In this document: in pieces, positions 1-8,348 of the stretch
Layout: each line of letters begins with the position of its first letter
Position numbering within the stretch: the stretch's first letter is position 1
Assembly (NCBI GenBank): GCA_964625465.1
Contig: CAZVFD010000007.1
Coordinates: 1-64,000, forward strand
Direction: 5' to 3'
DNA from: CAZLFQ01 sp964625465
Lineage (GTDB): Bacteria > Pseudomonadota > Alphaproteobacteria > Rickettsiales > Midichloriaceae
DNA: 64,000 nt
Translations under genes and position numbers: made by a program
Notes under the pieces: generated by a model
Database searches by the model: none
What the model was told of the DNA's origin: nothing
What the model saw: the letters and a program-made list of their open reading frames with translations, nothing else

Positions 1-37
1 GCTTTATATACATGCCAACATCCTAACTTAGTTAAAG

Positions 38-238
38 TCAGGTGTCAGCCCCTAATTTATTTTGATACTTTGAATCTAAAAAATCTCTTAAAAATTTATC
101 ATCAATATCTTGAATATAAGGTTTGCTGCCTAGCGTTACAATTGGTTCATGATTCCTATTCTGACTATCTTGTGACTCACGAGATGACAAGAAGAAGTCA
201 TCAGTTGCCGTATCCATATTTTCTTTCAATAAAAGCAT
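38..238 (-). CDS. small hypothetical protein (doubtful)
   Basis: A 66-residue open frame with polar, acidic composition, reading away from the window edge. I recognise no domain. The first ATG has no visible ribosome binding site; a second in-frame ATG eight codons in (position 214) follows an A/G-rich stretch and would be the better start, leaving 58 residues. It stands alone in a gene-poor stretch, so it could be a remnant of a longer gene or chance. An overlapping open frame on the plus strand (70-279) looks even less protein-like. Confidence 0.25.
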   Translation of the reverse strand: MLLLKENMDTATDDFFLSSRESQDSQNRNHEPIVTLGSKPYIQDIDDKFLRDFLDSKYQNKLGADT

Positions 239-314
239 CGTATATATATAAACTAACTGTGTGGAGTATATTTTTTTAGATCTTTCTTGTCATCATGATA
301 TTTAAGCAACACTT

Positions 315-339
315 AGTTTGCCATTGGCAAACTATTTTT
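315..339 (+). terminator. hairpin with T-rich tail
   Basis: AGTTTGCC, a three-base loop and GGCAAACT form a perfect 8-bp stem at 315-333, followed by ATTTTTG. The T tract lies on the plus-strand side only, so it would end plus-strand transcription, yet no solid plus-strand gene lies before it. It may be the relic of a lost gene. Confidence 0.4.
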
Positions 340-545
340 GACTTAATGAATGGTCCAGCTCCTTTCCCTGCCCCTTATTGCTGCGCCAATTCGTTTCTTG
401 CTCTGTAGTTGATTATAGAGACATTTATTATGCTTGTACTGTTGCATTAGCCGCACAGACGAAAAGCACGAGCTGAGTTTAGAGGCGGCAATCTCAATGA
501 TGAGTGCTAGATAGTGTGGTGAAGGGGCGATTTACCTATAGCATA

Positions 546-566
546 ATGCCGAACTTGATTCAGCAT
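546..566. repeat. intergenic palindromic repeat (TGCTGAAC type)
   Basis: Arms ATGCCGAAC and ATTCAGCAT around TTG, imperfectly paired. It is the same family as the copies at 31572-31592 and 31647-31667. It lies about 50 bp downstream of the fabF stop codon and could fold at the 3' end of that transcript. Confidence 0.6.
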
Positions 567-614
567 CTAACACTGCTTCAACTCTCTAGTCGCCAAATGT
601 AGCGGGTTTTTCTA

Positions 615-1862
615 TTAAGAAACTTTTTTAAACAATAAGGAAGCGTTGGTTCCACCAAAGCCGAATGAATTTGAGAGAGCGTATTTGATATCTTTTTTCT
701 TAGCTTTCAATGGAACTAGGTCAATATCACATCCCTCTGAAGGGTTTTCTAAGTTCAAGGTCGGAGGCATAATTCCAGTGTCGACCGCTAAAACTGTGAA
801 AATAGCTTCAACACTGCCTGCAGCCCCAAGTAGATGTCCAATAGCAGATTTTGTGGAAGACATAGAAACATTTTTACTAGCGTCACCTAAGAGTCTTTTC
901 ACGGCAGTCAACTCTATCATATCGCCAAGTGGGGTCGATGTACCATGTGCATTTATATAATCAATCTGATCTGGCGTAACTCCAGCTTTTTCTAGAGCCA
1001 TCTTCATGGATCTGTATCCACCGTCACCGTCCTCAGCAGGGGCAGTTATGTGGTAGGCATCACCAGATAAACCATAACCAATTAATTCTGCATACATTTT
1101 GGCGCCACGTTTTTTGGCATGCTCATATTCTTCAAGCACGACAACTCCTGCACCCTCTCCCATCACAAAACCATCTCTATCTTTGTCCCAAGGACGAGAG
1201 GCTTTTTCTGGATTGTCATTATATGCTGTAGATAGAGCTCTACAGGCATTGAACCCAGCTATTCCCAGTCTGCAAACCGCACCTTCTGTGCCACCAGCAA
1301 CCATAACATCCGCGTCACCGCAGGCGATGATTCTGGCTGCATCTCCAAGAGCATGCGCCCCTGTAGAACAAGCTGTAACAACCGAGTGATTTGGTCCCTT
1401 GAATCTATATTTAATTGAAACTTGCCCAGAAGCTAGATTTATAAGACTAGCTGGAATAAAGAATGGGCTTATTCTTCTCGGCCCTTTCTCCTTCAAAATA
1501 TAGGCATTTTCTTCAATAGTAGATAATCCCCCAATTCCTGAACCAATCATAACACCAGTACGAAGCAGTTCTTCTTCATCAGTTGGAGTCCACTTCGCAT
1601 CCGCCACAGCTTGATCAGCTGCAACAATTGCATAGTGTATAAACTTATCCATTTTTCTTTGGTCTTTAGATGGGATGCTTGCTTCCATATCAAATTCAGG
1701 AACCATGCCAGCGATTTTAGTAGCAAGATCTGAAGTATCGAAGACATCAGCAGGAATTTGGCGTATGCCAGACTTACTATCAATAAGGTTTTTCCATGTA
1801 GAGTCAGTAGTAGCTCCAAGCGGGGTTACAAGACCTATACCTGTTACTACTACTCTTCTCAT
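615..1862 (-). CDS. fabF: beta-ketoacyl-[ACP] synthase II
   Basis: A 415-residue condensing enzyme of type II fatty acid synthesis. It extends acyl-ACP with malonyl-ACP in the cytoplasm. The thiolase-fold triad is complete: Cys165 in TACSTG, His306 in NAHGTSTPLGD and His343 in KSAIGHLLGAAGS. The C-terminal GFGGTNAS motif is also present, and the length is normal for FabF. It lies 37 bp downstream of acpP on the same strand and is probably co-transcribed with it from the promoter at 2229-2257. The acpP-fabF order is the usual bacterial arrangement, here without an adjacent fabG or fabD. Confidence 0.97.
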   Translation of the reverse strand: MRRVVVTGIGLVTPLGATTDSTWKNLIDSKSGIRQIPADVFDTSDLATKIAGMVPEFDMEASIPSKDQRKMDKFIHYAIVAADQAVADAKWTPTDEEELLRTGVMIGSGIGGLSTIEENAYILKEKGPRRISPFFIPASLINLASGQVSIKYRFKGPNHSVVTACSTGAHALGDAARIIACGDADVMVAGGTEGAVCRLGIAGFNACRALSTAYNDNPEKASRPWDKDRDGFVMGEGAGVVVLEEYEHAKKRGAKMYAELIGYGLSGDAYHITAPAEDGDGGYRSMKMALEKAGVTPDQIDYINAHGTSTPLGDMIELTAVKRLLGDASKNVSMSSTKSAIGHLLGAAGSVEAIFTVLAVDTGIMPPTLNLENPSEGCDIDLVPLKAKKKDIKYALSNSFGFGGTNASLLFKKVS

Positions 1863-1899
1863 GGATAATAATCTAAAATTTATTTATTAATGAAAAAGC

Positions 1900-2145
1900 T
1901 TAGGCAGCTTTTTTTGTTTGTTCTTCAATGAACTTAATAGCATCGCTAACTTTAACGATTTTTTCAGCGGCACTGTCAGGGATCTCAATGCTGAACGCTT
2001 CTTCAAATTCCATTACCATTTCAACTTGGTCTAAACTGTCTGCACCTAGATCTTCTTGGAATCTAGATTCAGGCTGAACTTTAGATGGATCAACATCTAA
2101 ATGCTTAGCAACTAGTTTCACAACTCGAGTCTGAATTTCACTCAT
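1900..2145 (-). CDS. acpP: acyl carrier protein
   Basis: An 81-residue acidic four-helix protein that carries acyl chains for fatty acid and lipid synthesis. The 4'-phosphopantetheine attachment serine is Ser37 in GADSLDQVEM, and the helix II recognition surface is conserved. The C-terminus ends in a short Lys/Ala tail. The start codon follows a good ribosome binding site (TGGAG, 6 bp spacing). It is the first gene of an acpP-fabF unit with a strong sigma-70-type promoter and a roughly 77-nt leader that contains an 8-bp hairpin. Confidence 0.98.
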   Translation of the reverse strand: MSEIQTRVVKLVAKHLDVDPSKVQPESRFQEDLGADSLDQVEMVMEFEEAFSIEIPDSAAEKIVKVSDAIKFIEEQTKKAA

Positions 2146-2176
2146 AATAACTCCATTTTGGTTTCATATATATAAC

Positions 2177-2199
2177 CGTTAATTCTTTCAAAATTAACG
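2177..2199 (-). other. hairpin in the acpP leader
   Basis: A perfect 8-bp stem (CGTTAATT with AATTAACG, 7-nt loop) lies about 30 nt upstream of the acpP start, inside the predicted 5' untranslated region. No T-run follows, so it is not a simple terminator. It could stabilise the mRNA or bind a protein. Confidence 0.45.
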
Positions 2200-2228
2200 A
2201 TCTTGTATCATCTGTATCAAGTTCGGAC

Positions 2229-2257
2229 ATCATATTATAAAATTAGAGATTTGTCAA
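2229..2257 (-). promoter_or_regulatory. sigma-70-type promoter of acpP-fabF
   Basis: On the minus strand: TTGACA (2257-2252), a 17-bp spacer and TATGAT (2234-2229). This is a consensus -35 and a near-consensus -10 at ideal spacing. The predicted start near 2222 gives a leader of about 77 nt before acpP. Confidence 0.7.
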
Positions 2258-2326
2258 TTTTTAATAGCTAAAAAAACCATCTTGACTGTACTAAAATCCA
2301 TATTTTACGGGCGGTTAACTAATATC

Positions 2327-3316
2327 TCAATCAAATAAAAAATCAATAACTTGTTGTTTTAAAACAGAATTGCCGAGATTTTTCTTGGGTTTAAACTGTT
2401 TATGGTTCTCATATAGAGGTGAAGCAAGCCCTTTATCGAAAAGATGGTCTAGATACTTTCTATGCTTAGAACTAATCATATTCTCTTCATAAAATATATA
2501 AACTGGTTTGCCTGTATGCACAGCTTCTGAACACATCGAAACTGAATCCCCAGTTACAACAAGCTTTTCCGATAAATCAAGTAAGGCTAAATAAGGATTC
2601 GAACCTTTATCATTATGATAGTCATATATATAATAATTAATGTCAGGACGTGATTCTAACTGATTTTCTAAAGCCTCAATCGAATTTTTAGGGGTTCTTC
2701 TGCTTGTAGTAATTAAGAGCGTTCCACCTAATTTATCAACCATTCCTATTAACATTTTAGCCAACGTCTTAGCATTAAATTTTGTAAAGTTCGTCTTCTT
2801 AGATTTACCACCAACTAGTACCCCTATGTATGGTTCAGAATAGTTTTGAAAGTGTTCAAACCACTTTTGAGATTCTTTGGAAATCACTTCCGAATCATTA
2901 TGAGTCAATGCACCGTGAATAAATACAGTTTTTTTGAGATATTTTTGTTTAGGCTTTTTGTCGTGATGAGGAAGTACAACTACATCAATATCTTTATAAG
3001 AAAATCCTGGATTCATTATTTGTACAATTTTAGCACCAGTTTTCTTTTTTAAAGCCAAAGCTACATGCGCTGTTCGACGACCAGCTGATATAATAACATC
3101 AGGCTTGCCATTCAGTTTACTCTTAGAGTCTGACGAAATTCCCATAAATCCAAATTTTAAAAAATTTGGTAGCTTTGCGAGTATGTTATACTTCAATTTC
3201 TTAACTTTATATGGCAAACCCAAAATCTCAGCTAGGGCTAAGGCTTGTTTAGAATTGCCTGCCCTATTGTCAGTTAAAACCCATACTAGTGCTTTTTTAT
3301 TCGTCATCTTCTTCAT
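2327..3316 (-). CDS. ELM1-like family protein (DUF1022)
   Basis: A 329-residue protein with features of the mitochondrial-fission ELM1/DUF1022 family. The N-terminal WVLTDNRAGN segment, the DVIISAGRRTA loop and the TGDSVSMCSEA loop with the following GKPVYIF strand are typical, and the fold resembles a GT-B glycosyltransferase. The bacterial role is not established; the plant homologue acts in mitochondrial division. The start overlaps the end of the lipid-remodelling fusion gene by 20 bp and has an AAGGA ribosome binding site, so the two genes are translationally coupled. That suggests a role in envelope lipid or surface glycan metabolism, which is inference. A second ATG three codons in is possible. 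Confidence 0.8.
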   Translation of the reverse strand: MKKMTNKKALVWVLTDNRAGNSKQALALAEILGLPYKVKKLKYNILAKLPNFLKFGFMGISSDSKSKLNGKPDVIISAGRRTAHVALALKKKTGAKIVQIMNPGFSYKDIDVVVLPHHDKKPKQKYLKKTVFIHGALTHNDSEVISKESQKWFEHFQNYSEPYIGVLVGGKSKKTNFTKFNAKTLAKMLIGMVDKLGGTLLITTSRRTPKNSIEALENQLESRPDINYYIYDYHNDKGSNPYLALLDLSEKLVVTGDSVSMCSEAVHTGKPVYIFYEENMISSKHRKYLDHLFDKGLASPLYENHKQFKPKKNLGNSVLKQQVIDFLFD

Positions 3317-6300
3317 TTAAATCCTTGTCTTTTTTAGATATCTCAAGCGCCATATCTTTCAGCTTCATAAAATCTATTTTCCCCGCGCCTAACAAAGGCA
3401 ACTCCTTCAAAAAGTGGATAACTTTAGGACAGAATAGTTCAGTCATTCCAGATTTTTTAATGTACTTCATCAATTCTTCACGGTCAGCTTTAGGGTTAGT
3501 TGTGAACATAACTAAGGTTTCACCTTTTTTATCATGAGGTATATTTACAACCCCATGCATAAACTCTGGCCATAAAGCTTGTGCTAATTCCTCAATAGCA
3601 GAGAGAGAGATCATTTCTCCGCCAATTTTAGCAAATCTCTTGTATCTACCTAAAATCTTAACATATGAATCTTTATCTACGCTGACAATATCACCTGTAT
3701 CATACCAGCCCTTTTTAACCTTGCCCTCGATTTCATATTCAGGTCTCTGTATCACACCTGGCTTATCAGCCTTCAGATAGCCCATCATTATATTTGGGCC
3801 AGCAACTATAAGCTTTCCGCCTTCTTCAATACCTGGTATTTTTTCTAAATAATATTTAAGATTCGGCATCAATCTTCCTACAGTACCTGCTTTATAATGC
3901 ATAGGCGTATTTACAGAAATAATTGGTGCAGCTTCTGTCGCACCATATCCTTCGAAAATACGAATTCCAAACTTTTCCATATAAGTCTTTCTTGTTTCAT
4001 CACGCAATTTTTCTGCACCAGCAAAAATATAGCGAATGCTATAGAAATCATATGGATGAGCATATTTCGCATATCCTGTTAGGAATGTATCCGTACCAAA
4101 CATTATAGTACAATTTGAGCCATAGACCATCTCTGGGATAATCCTGTAATGCAATGGAGATGGATAGAAAAATGTTTTAACACCTGATAATACAGGTAGT
4201 AAAAACCCTCCAGTCAGGCCAAACGAGTGGAAAATTGGCAACGCATTAAACACTCTATCAGATGACGTAAAGTCAACCCTCGATGCAGCCTGCTTGATAT
4301 TCGCTTGAATATTTGCATGACTTAAAACAACGCCCTTAGGAGTGCCTTCTGAGCCAGAAGTATATAACACCACTGCGGAATCATCAGATTTAGGAAGGAT
4401 ATTTTTATTACATACTTTATAAAAATATTTAGGGAACGTTGCTGCAACTAAAGCCCAGAGTTGATCTGCAATTTTAAACTTAGCCCTGACATCTTCAAGA
4501 TAGATTACTTGGATTCCTGCCTCTTCAACCGCTGCAACATAGTGATAAAAATCAGCCTTGTTAATGAATCTTCGCGAAGTATAAACAGTATTAATCGTTG
4601 ATGCTTTACATGAAATAATCATGTTTTTACTGCCAGTTGAAAAATTCAGCATCGCTGGAGTTCTACCATAGGCTAAGCATGCGAAGAACATCACTGCTGA
4701 GCCTGCAGCATTAGGCAATAATATCCCTACTCTATCTCCCAACTTGGTTTTTTGCTGAATTTTAAAACCTAATAAAAAGCTTCCAGTCAGCATCTTTCGA
4801 TATGTAACCTTATTACGGTCAACATCTTCAAGTATTATATGCTTTGGACCATGCTGTTCTGCTGCCTCAATTAGTGATTCAAACAGCGTGAGTTTGTTTT
4901 CACTACCTTCAAACATCATCTTAGACATGATGTCATAAAGCATGTTCCCAATAAGATGCCTACGTTCACGACCAACAATTTCTTTCGGAACATCAAAAGT
5001 TTGCGGTTCCATTATAGTAATTTTAACTTTAGGGAACAGCTTCATTCTCACTTTACCATGCAGCCTAGAAAACGGACTATATTGTGGCCCATCTATTCTT
5101 ATAGGCAGCAATTTTGCGCCAGCTTTATCAGCTATCATCCCAGGCCCTTCATAGATTTTCATCAATGAGCCGGTAACTGTAATCCTACCTTCCGGAAAAA
5201 TTACGACGTGCTTATCCTGCTTTAATTGCTCGATCAAAGTTTTAGTCGCCATTGGATTAGTCGGATCAATCGGAAACGCTCTTAAATATGATAAAAACGG
5301 CCTGATCCACCACGATCTAGCTATATTATAATCAATTGCAAACACTAGGTTTTTTGGTAAAAAAGCAGCAATCAGCGGTGGGTCGATAAAGGAGGCGTGG
5401 TTCGCAACAATCAATACCCTCTCACCTGCTTTATAATAATTCTCCATGCCTACCACTTCAACCCTGTGTAGCAAGCTAAATATGGTCTGCATTATGTTTT
5501 TGATTACTGTATCAGGAAGAATCCTGCAGATGTAAATTGCCGTCAAAAAGTTAGTCACTGCTAACAAAAGAATCAGGTTAGAAACTGTTAATCCTAGTTT
5601 TAGAAGTATGCTGGTTATAATACTAGCAACCACCATAAATATAGCATTATAGATGTTGTTAGCAGCTATGATACGGGAACGATGGCTTTTCTTAGCTCGC
5701 ACCTGCATAAATGCATACAATGGGACGATGTAAATACCACCAAAGAACGATATAAGAAATATTTCAAAACAAATTAATATACCTTTTATACTAGACAGAA
5801 AGTAATGAATGCCCGCATCTCTAGCAACACTTTGATCAAAGTATAAGCTTGTATACCACAAAGCAAACACAGAGAATGTCATAAATAAAATAGAGATAGG
5901 CACGTATCTTGTTTCAATTCGCCCATTCAGCAAGCTGTTGCAAAACATCGATCCTACACCTGTACCAATCGAAAATATGGTCAAAAGCAAAACGTATACT
6001 GACTGATTGCCACTTAATGTGTCAGTAGCAAAACTTGGCATTTGCGAAATAAAGACTCCACCAATTAACCAAAACCAGGAGATTCCCATTATCGATAGGA
6101 ATAAATCCCAATCCTCTTTAGAGTAATCAAGACAGCGTTTGGTCTCTGAAAATATATTTTTTCTAATCAAAACCTTTTCTGCAGCTATATCCGTGTCTGG
6201 TATAAATAAACTTGTCACATACCCAGCAACAACTACCATCAGGATTGCAATTGCTATAGAATGCATTGAACTTGATTGAGCCGATATTATCACGCCCCCA

Positions 6301-6800
6301 ATCAATACCCCCATTAAAATCGCTATAAATGTACCAGCTTCGATTGCACCGTTACCTACAATCAGCTCTTCTCTTTCTAGGTGGTCAGGTAAAATACTAT
6401 ATTTTACCGGGCCAAAAAACGTTGTCGCAACACCAAATAAAAAAATTGAAATCATTATTATGGTGATACTTTGTGCGTAAAAACCAAAAACAGCCAATAA
6501 CCCTACAAAAATTGAGGCGAATTTGATCCACCTAATCAATTGAGCTTTATTATACCTATCAGCGATTTTACCTGCGGTTGCTGATAAAAGTATAAATGGC
6601 AGCATAAAAAGCCCCATAGACAATGTCACTATGACAGCAGCGCTCTCTCTACTTATCTCAACTATCTTGAAAGTAATTAATATGGCAAATGCGGTTCTGA
6701 CCAAGTTGTCACCGAAGGCTCCTAGAAATTGACACAGGAAAAGAGGTAAAAACCTTCTAGACTGCATTAATATTGATAACTCACCAGCACTCTTACTCAT
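3297..6800 (-). CDS. aas: LplT-PlsC-Aas fusion: lysophospholipid flippase, acyltransferase and acyl-ACP synthetase
   Basis: A 1,167-residue fusion of three modules. Residues about 1-420 form an MFS transporter with about 12 membrane segments, like the lysophospholipid flippase LplT. Residues about 440-630 are a PlsC-type acyltransferase with the HX4D motif (NHASFIDPP) and the PEGR box. Residues about 650-1140 are an AMP-binding acyl-ACP synthetase with YTSGSEGTPKG, YGATEAAP and GWYDTGD motifs. In enterobacteria LplT and Aas are separate neighbouring proteins that import and re-acylate lysophospholipids; here one chain would do both. The fused form is known in other proteobacteria. Neighbouring acpP supplies the carrier. 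A possible promoter (TTGCTG-N17-TGATAG) lies upstream on the minus strand. Confidence 0.9.
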   Translation of the reverse strand: MSKSAGELSILMQSRRFLPLFLCQFLGAFGDNLVRTAFAILITFKIVEISRESAAVIVTLSMGLFMLPFILLSATAGKIADRYNKAQLIRWIKFASIFVGLLAVFGFYAQSITIIMISIFLFGVATTFFGPVKYSILPDHLEREELIVGNGAIEAGTFIAILMGVLIGGVIISAQSSSMHSIAIAILMVVVAGYVTSLFIPDTDIAAEKVLIRKNIFSETKRCLDYSKEDWDLFLSIMGISWFWLIGGVFISQMPSFATDTLSGNQSVYVLLLTIFSIGTGVGSMFCNSLLNGRIETRYVPISILFMTFSVFALWYTSLYFDQSVARDAGIHYFLSSIKGILICFEIFLISFFGGIYIVPLYAFMQVRAKKSHRSRIIAANNIYNAIFMVVASIITSILLKLGLTVSNLILLLAVTNFLTAIYICRILPDTVIKNIMQTIFSLLHRVEVVGMENYYKAGERVLIVANHASFIDPPLIAAFLPKNLVFAIDYNIARSWWIRPFLSYLRAFPIDPTNPMATKTLIEQLKQDKHVVIFPEGRITVTGSLMKIYEGPGMIADKAGAKLLPIRIDGPQYSPFSRLHGKVRMKLFPKVKITIMEPQTFDVPKEIVGRERRHLIGNMLYDIMSKMMFEGSENKLTLFESLIEAAEQHGPKHIILEDVDRNKVTYRKMLTGSFLLGFKIQQKTKLGDRVGILLPNAAGSAVMFFACLAYGRTPAMLNFSTGSKNMIISCKASTINTVYTSRRFINKADFYHYVAAVEEAGIQVIYLEDVRAKFKIADQLWALVAATFPKYFYKVCNKNILPKSDDSAVVLYTSGSEGTPKGVVLSHANIQANIKQAASRVDFTSSDRVFNALPIFHSFGLTGGFLLPVLSGVKTFFYPSPLHYRIIPEMVYGSNCTIMFGTDTFLTGYAKYAHPYDFYSIRYIFAGAEKLRDETRKTYMEKFGIRIFEGYGATEAAPIISVNTPMHYKAGTVGRLMPNLKYYLEKIPGIEEGGKLIVAGPNIMMGYLKADKPGVIQRPEYEIEGKVKKGWYDTGDIVSVDKDSYVKILGRYKRFAKIGGEMISLSAIEELAQALWPEFMHGVVNIPHDKKGETLVMFTTNPKADREELMKYIKKSGMTELFCPKVIHFLKELPLLGAGKIDFMKLKDMALEISKKDKDLNEEDDE

Positions 6801-7089
6801 GTTTAAATCCCGACTTCATTTCAGATAAAACTATCACATTTAAAATCTAATTTCAGCAAGGAAATGCACAAACTTAACTATTTCAAATCCCTTAGATTAG
6901 CAATATATAGCATAACTTTTAATAGCGGAAGTACGTGTCAGAATTTTCTGGATTCGAAATCTTATGTTTAGTTTCAAAAATACAAAGTTATTATCTTTCA
7001 AATAATTAAGTAACAATAAAAATCTCCCACCTTAATATTACTGTAACATTTGTGTGTTATAATGCCTTATCAAATATATCGGTATTGCA
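6801..7089. other. divergent intergenic region
   Basis: This region separates the minus-strand fusion gene from the plus-strand glycosyltransferase pair. It is very AT-rich, with no open frame of note. It must hold both promoters; the plus-strand one is listed separately. A weak CtrA-like half-site (TTAAG...) near 7007 does not meet the full consensus. Confidence 0.5.
7055..7063 (+). promoter_or_regulatory. extended -10 promoter for the glycosyltransferase pair
   Basis: TG-T-TATAAT is a perfect extended -10 element, 27 bp before the ATG at 7090. No clear -35 stands at 17 bp, as is common for extended -10 promoters. The leader would be about 20 nt and shows no strong ribosome binding site. 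Confidence 0.55.
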
Positions 7090-8343
7090 ATGATTTACGG
7101 AAATTTCACCTTTAATCGCACCATGAATTGTCACCCCTCCATATCGAGCTCATCGCAAGATTTGAGCGGCTTCACTTCCAAAGGACAAATGAAAGAACTT
7201 TTGGACTCGTTCTATAATCATGCTTCGCTTCTTTCTAAAGAAAGTAAAAGCTGCAGAATACCAACAATCTCTCACCACATTTGGTTAACAAATATTTATA
7301 AACCAAAAGAAATGAGAGATGATGATTTTAATAATTTGAACAACACAATTAATATATTAGATAGTAAAACCGAATCAAACTGGCAGCATATTTTTTGGAC
7401 AAACTGCAGGTCTTGTATTCCAACAACTGTTAAAAACTTAGCAAAGCTAAATATCGAGATTAGAGAGTTAAGTGAGTACCAAGAACAATTATCATCTTAC
7501 GAAGTTGTAACAAGACTATTAAACGAAGATGGCGCTTATGGTATGGCTGCAGACATTATTCGAGAAGATATTGTATTAAATTGGGGCGGATTCTATTCTG
7601 ATCTTAACTATATAATTAATCGCTCGCCTGAAAATTTAATGGAGAGATATGACTTCTTTGTAGATAGCAACGTTGAAAACTATATGTTCGCGGCTTCTCC
7701 TAATCATTCTGTACTAAAGTTAGTCTTTGATACCACGATTGATAATTTATTACGAATAAGCAATATGGGGGATAAAATCTCGGGATGTAGTTTAACTACG
7801 CTTACTAATAGTGTAACTTATGGTATATTCTCTAAAGTAATAGCAAAAAACATAGCACACTCAAACTCAACATATTTGATCATTTCAGATAATGATGCTC
7901 AAGCTCCAGATAACTTTAACAATCAGAATTGCCACGAAGAAGGTGATATTACCAAAGATGGAAAACTTTTATTTAAATGTATCAGTAAAAAATTATCTCA
8001 AGAAGAAGAGTCGAATAGAATAGATGCCATCCCACGCCTTCAAAAATGCGAAGACAATGAAAACCCATTATATTCAGAGCTTGATAATCTTTACAAAGAA
8101 TATCCTTGGCAATGCTTTGGACAAGCAGTTTTTGGCTCAGATGGAAAAAATGGTCTTAGTTGGGTTTCAAATGAAATAATTCATGAAAATGAGTACGAAT
8201 ATCACTATAAATCTGGGAAATTTATCATACAAAAATGTCTAAAAGACTCCAACTCTCAGCTCAATAGTGAAGATAGAATAGATTTAGTACAGCCCTTACC
8301 CATATGCCATCCTTCAGAATCAAATTTACACAATCATGAGTAA
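7090..8343 (+). CDS. toxin-type (TcdA/TcdB-like, Gly_transf_sug) glycosyltransferase, copy 1
   Basis: A 417-residue protein. The core at residues about 58-180 matches the sugar-transferase fold shared by large clostridial toxins, Legionella Lgt-type effectors and Och1-like enzymes: an ISHHIWLTN strand, WTNCRSC, then AADIIREDIVLNWGGFYSDLN. The metal-binding DxD appears as Asp171-Leu-Asn173 (DxN). About 190 further C-terminal residues have no recognised domain. There is no signal peptide or membrane segment, so it may act in this cell's cytoplasm or be injected into a host by a dedicated system. It is a tandem paralogue of the next gene, 5 bp downstream, and probably shares its transcript. Family membership is fairly sure; target and sugar donor are unknown. 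Confidence 0.72.
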   Translation: MIYGNFTFNRTMNCHPSISSSSQDLSGFTSKGQMKELLDSFYNHASLLSKESKSCRIPTISHHIWLTNIYKPKEMRDDDFNNLNNTINILDSKTESNWQHIFWTNCRSCIPTTVKNLAKLNIEIRELSEYQEQLSSYEVVTRLLNEDGAYGMAADIIREDIVLNWGGFYSDLNYIINRSPENLMERYDFFVDSNVENYMFAASPNHSVLKLVFDTTIDNLLRISNMGDKISGCSLTTLTNSVTYGIFSKVIAKNIAHSNSTYLIISDNDAQAPDNFNNQNCHEEGDITKDGKLLFKCISKKLSQEEESNRIDAIPRLQKCEDNENPLYSELDNLYKEYPWQCFGQAVFGSDGKNGLSWVSNEIIHENEYEYHYKSGKFIIQKCLKDSNSQLNSEDRIDLVQPLPICHPSESNLHNHE

Positions 8344-8348
8344 CTAGT

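Larger units (their letters stand above)
279..614. other. gene-poor stretch between a doubtful ORF and fabF
   Basis: No convincing gene. It holds a hairpin at 315-333 and a palindromic repeat at 546-566. On the minus strand a frame is open from 531 to a stop at 343-345, with an internal ATG at 447 giving 34 residues rich in Lys, Arg and Gln; it looks like the tail of a decayed gene, but I could not match it to a family. I saw no tRNA, tmRNA, SRP RNA or RNase P RNA signature. Confidence 0.4.

Noticed and set aside
70..279. Plus-strand open frame of 69 codons
   Set aside because: It overlaps the slightly better minus-strand frame, has no ribosome binding site and an unlikely composition rich in Tyr, Leu and His.
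340..545. Possible structural RNA (tmRNA, RNase P or SRP RNA) in the gene-poor edge
   Set aside because: No conserved core sequence of any of these RNAs and no acceptor-like stem was found.
7000..7020. Possible CtrA site before the toxin-type glycosyltransferases
   Set aside because: Only one TTAA half is intact; the second half has two mismatches.
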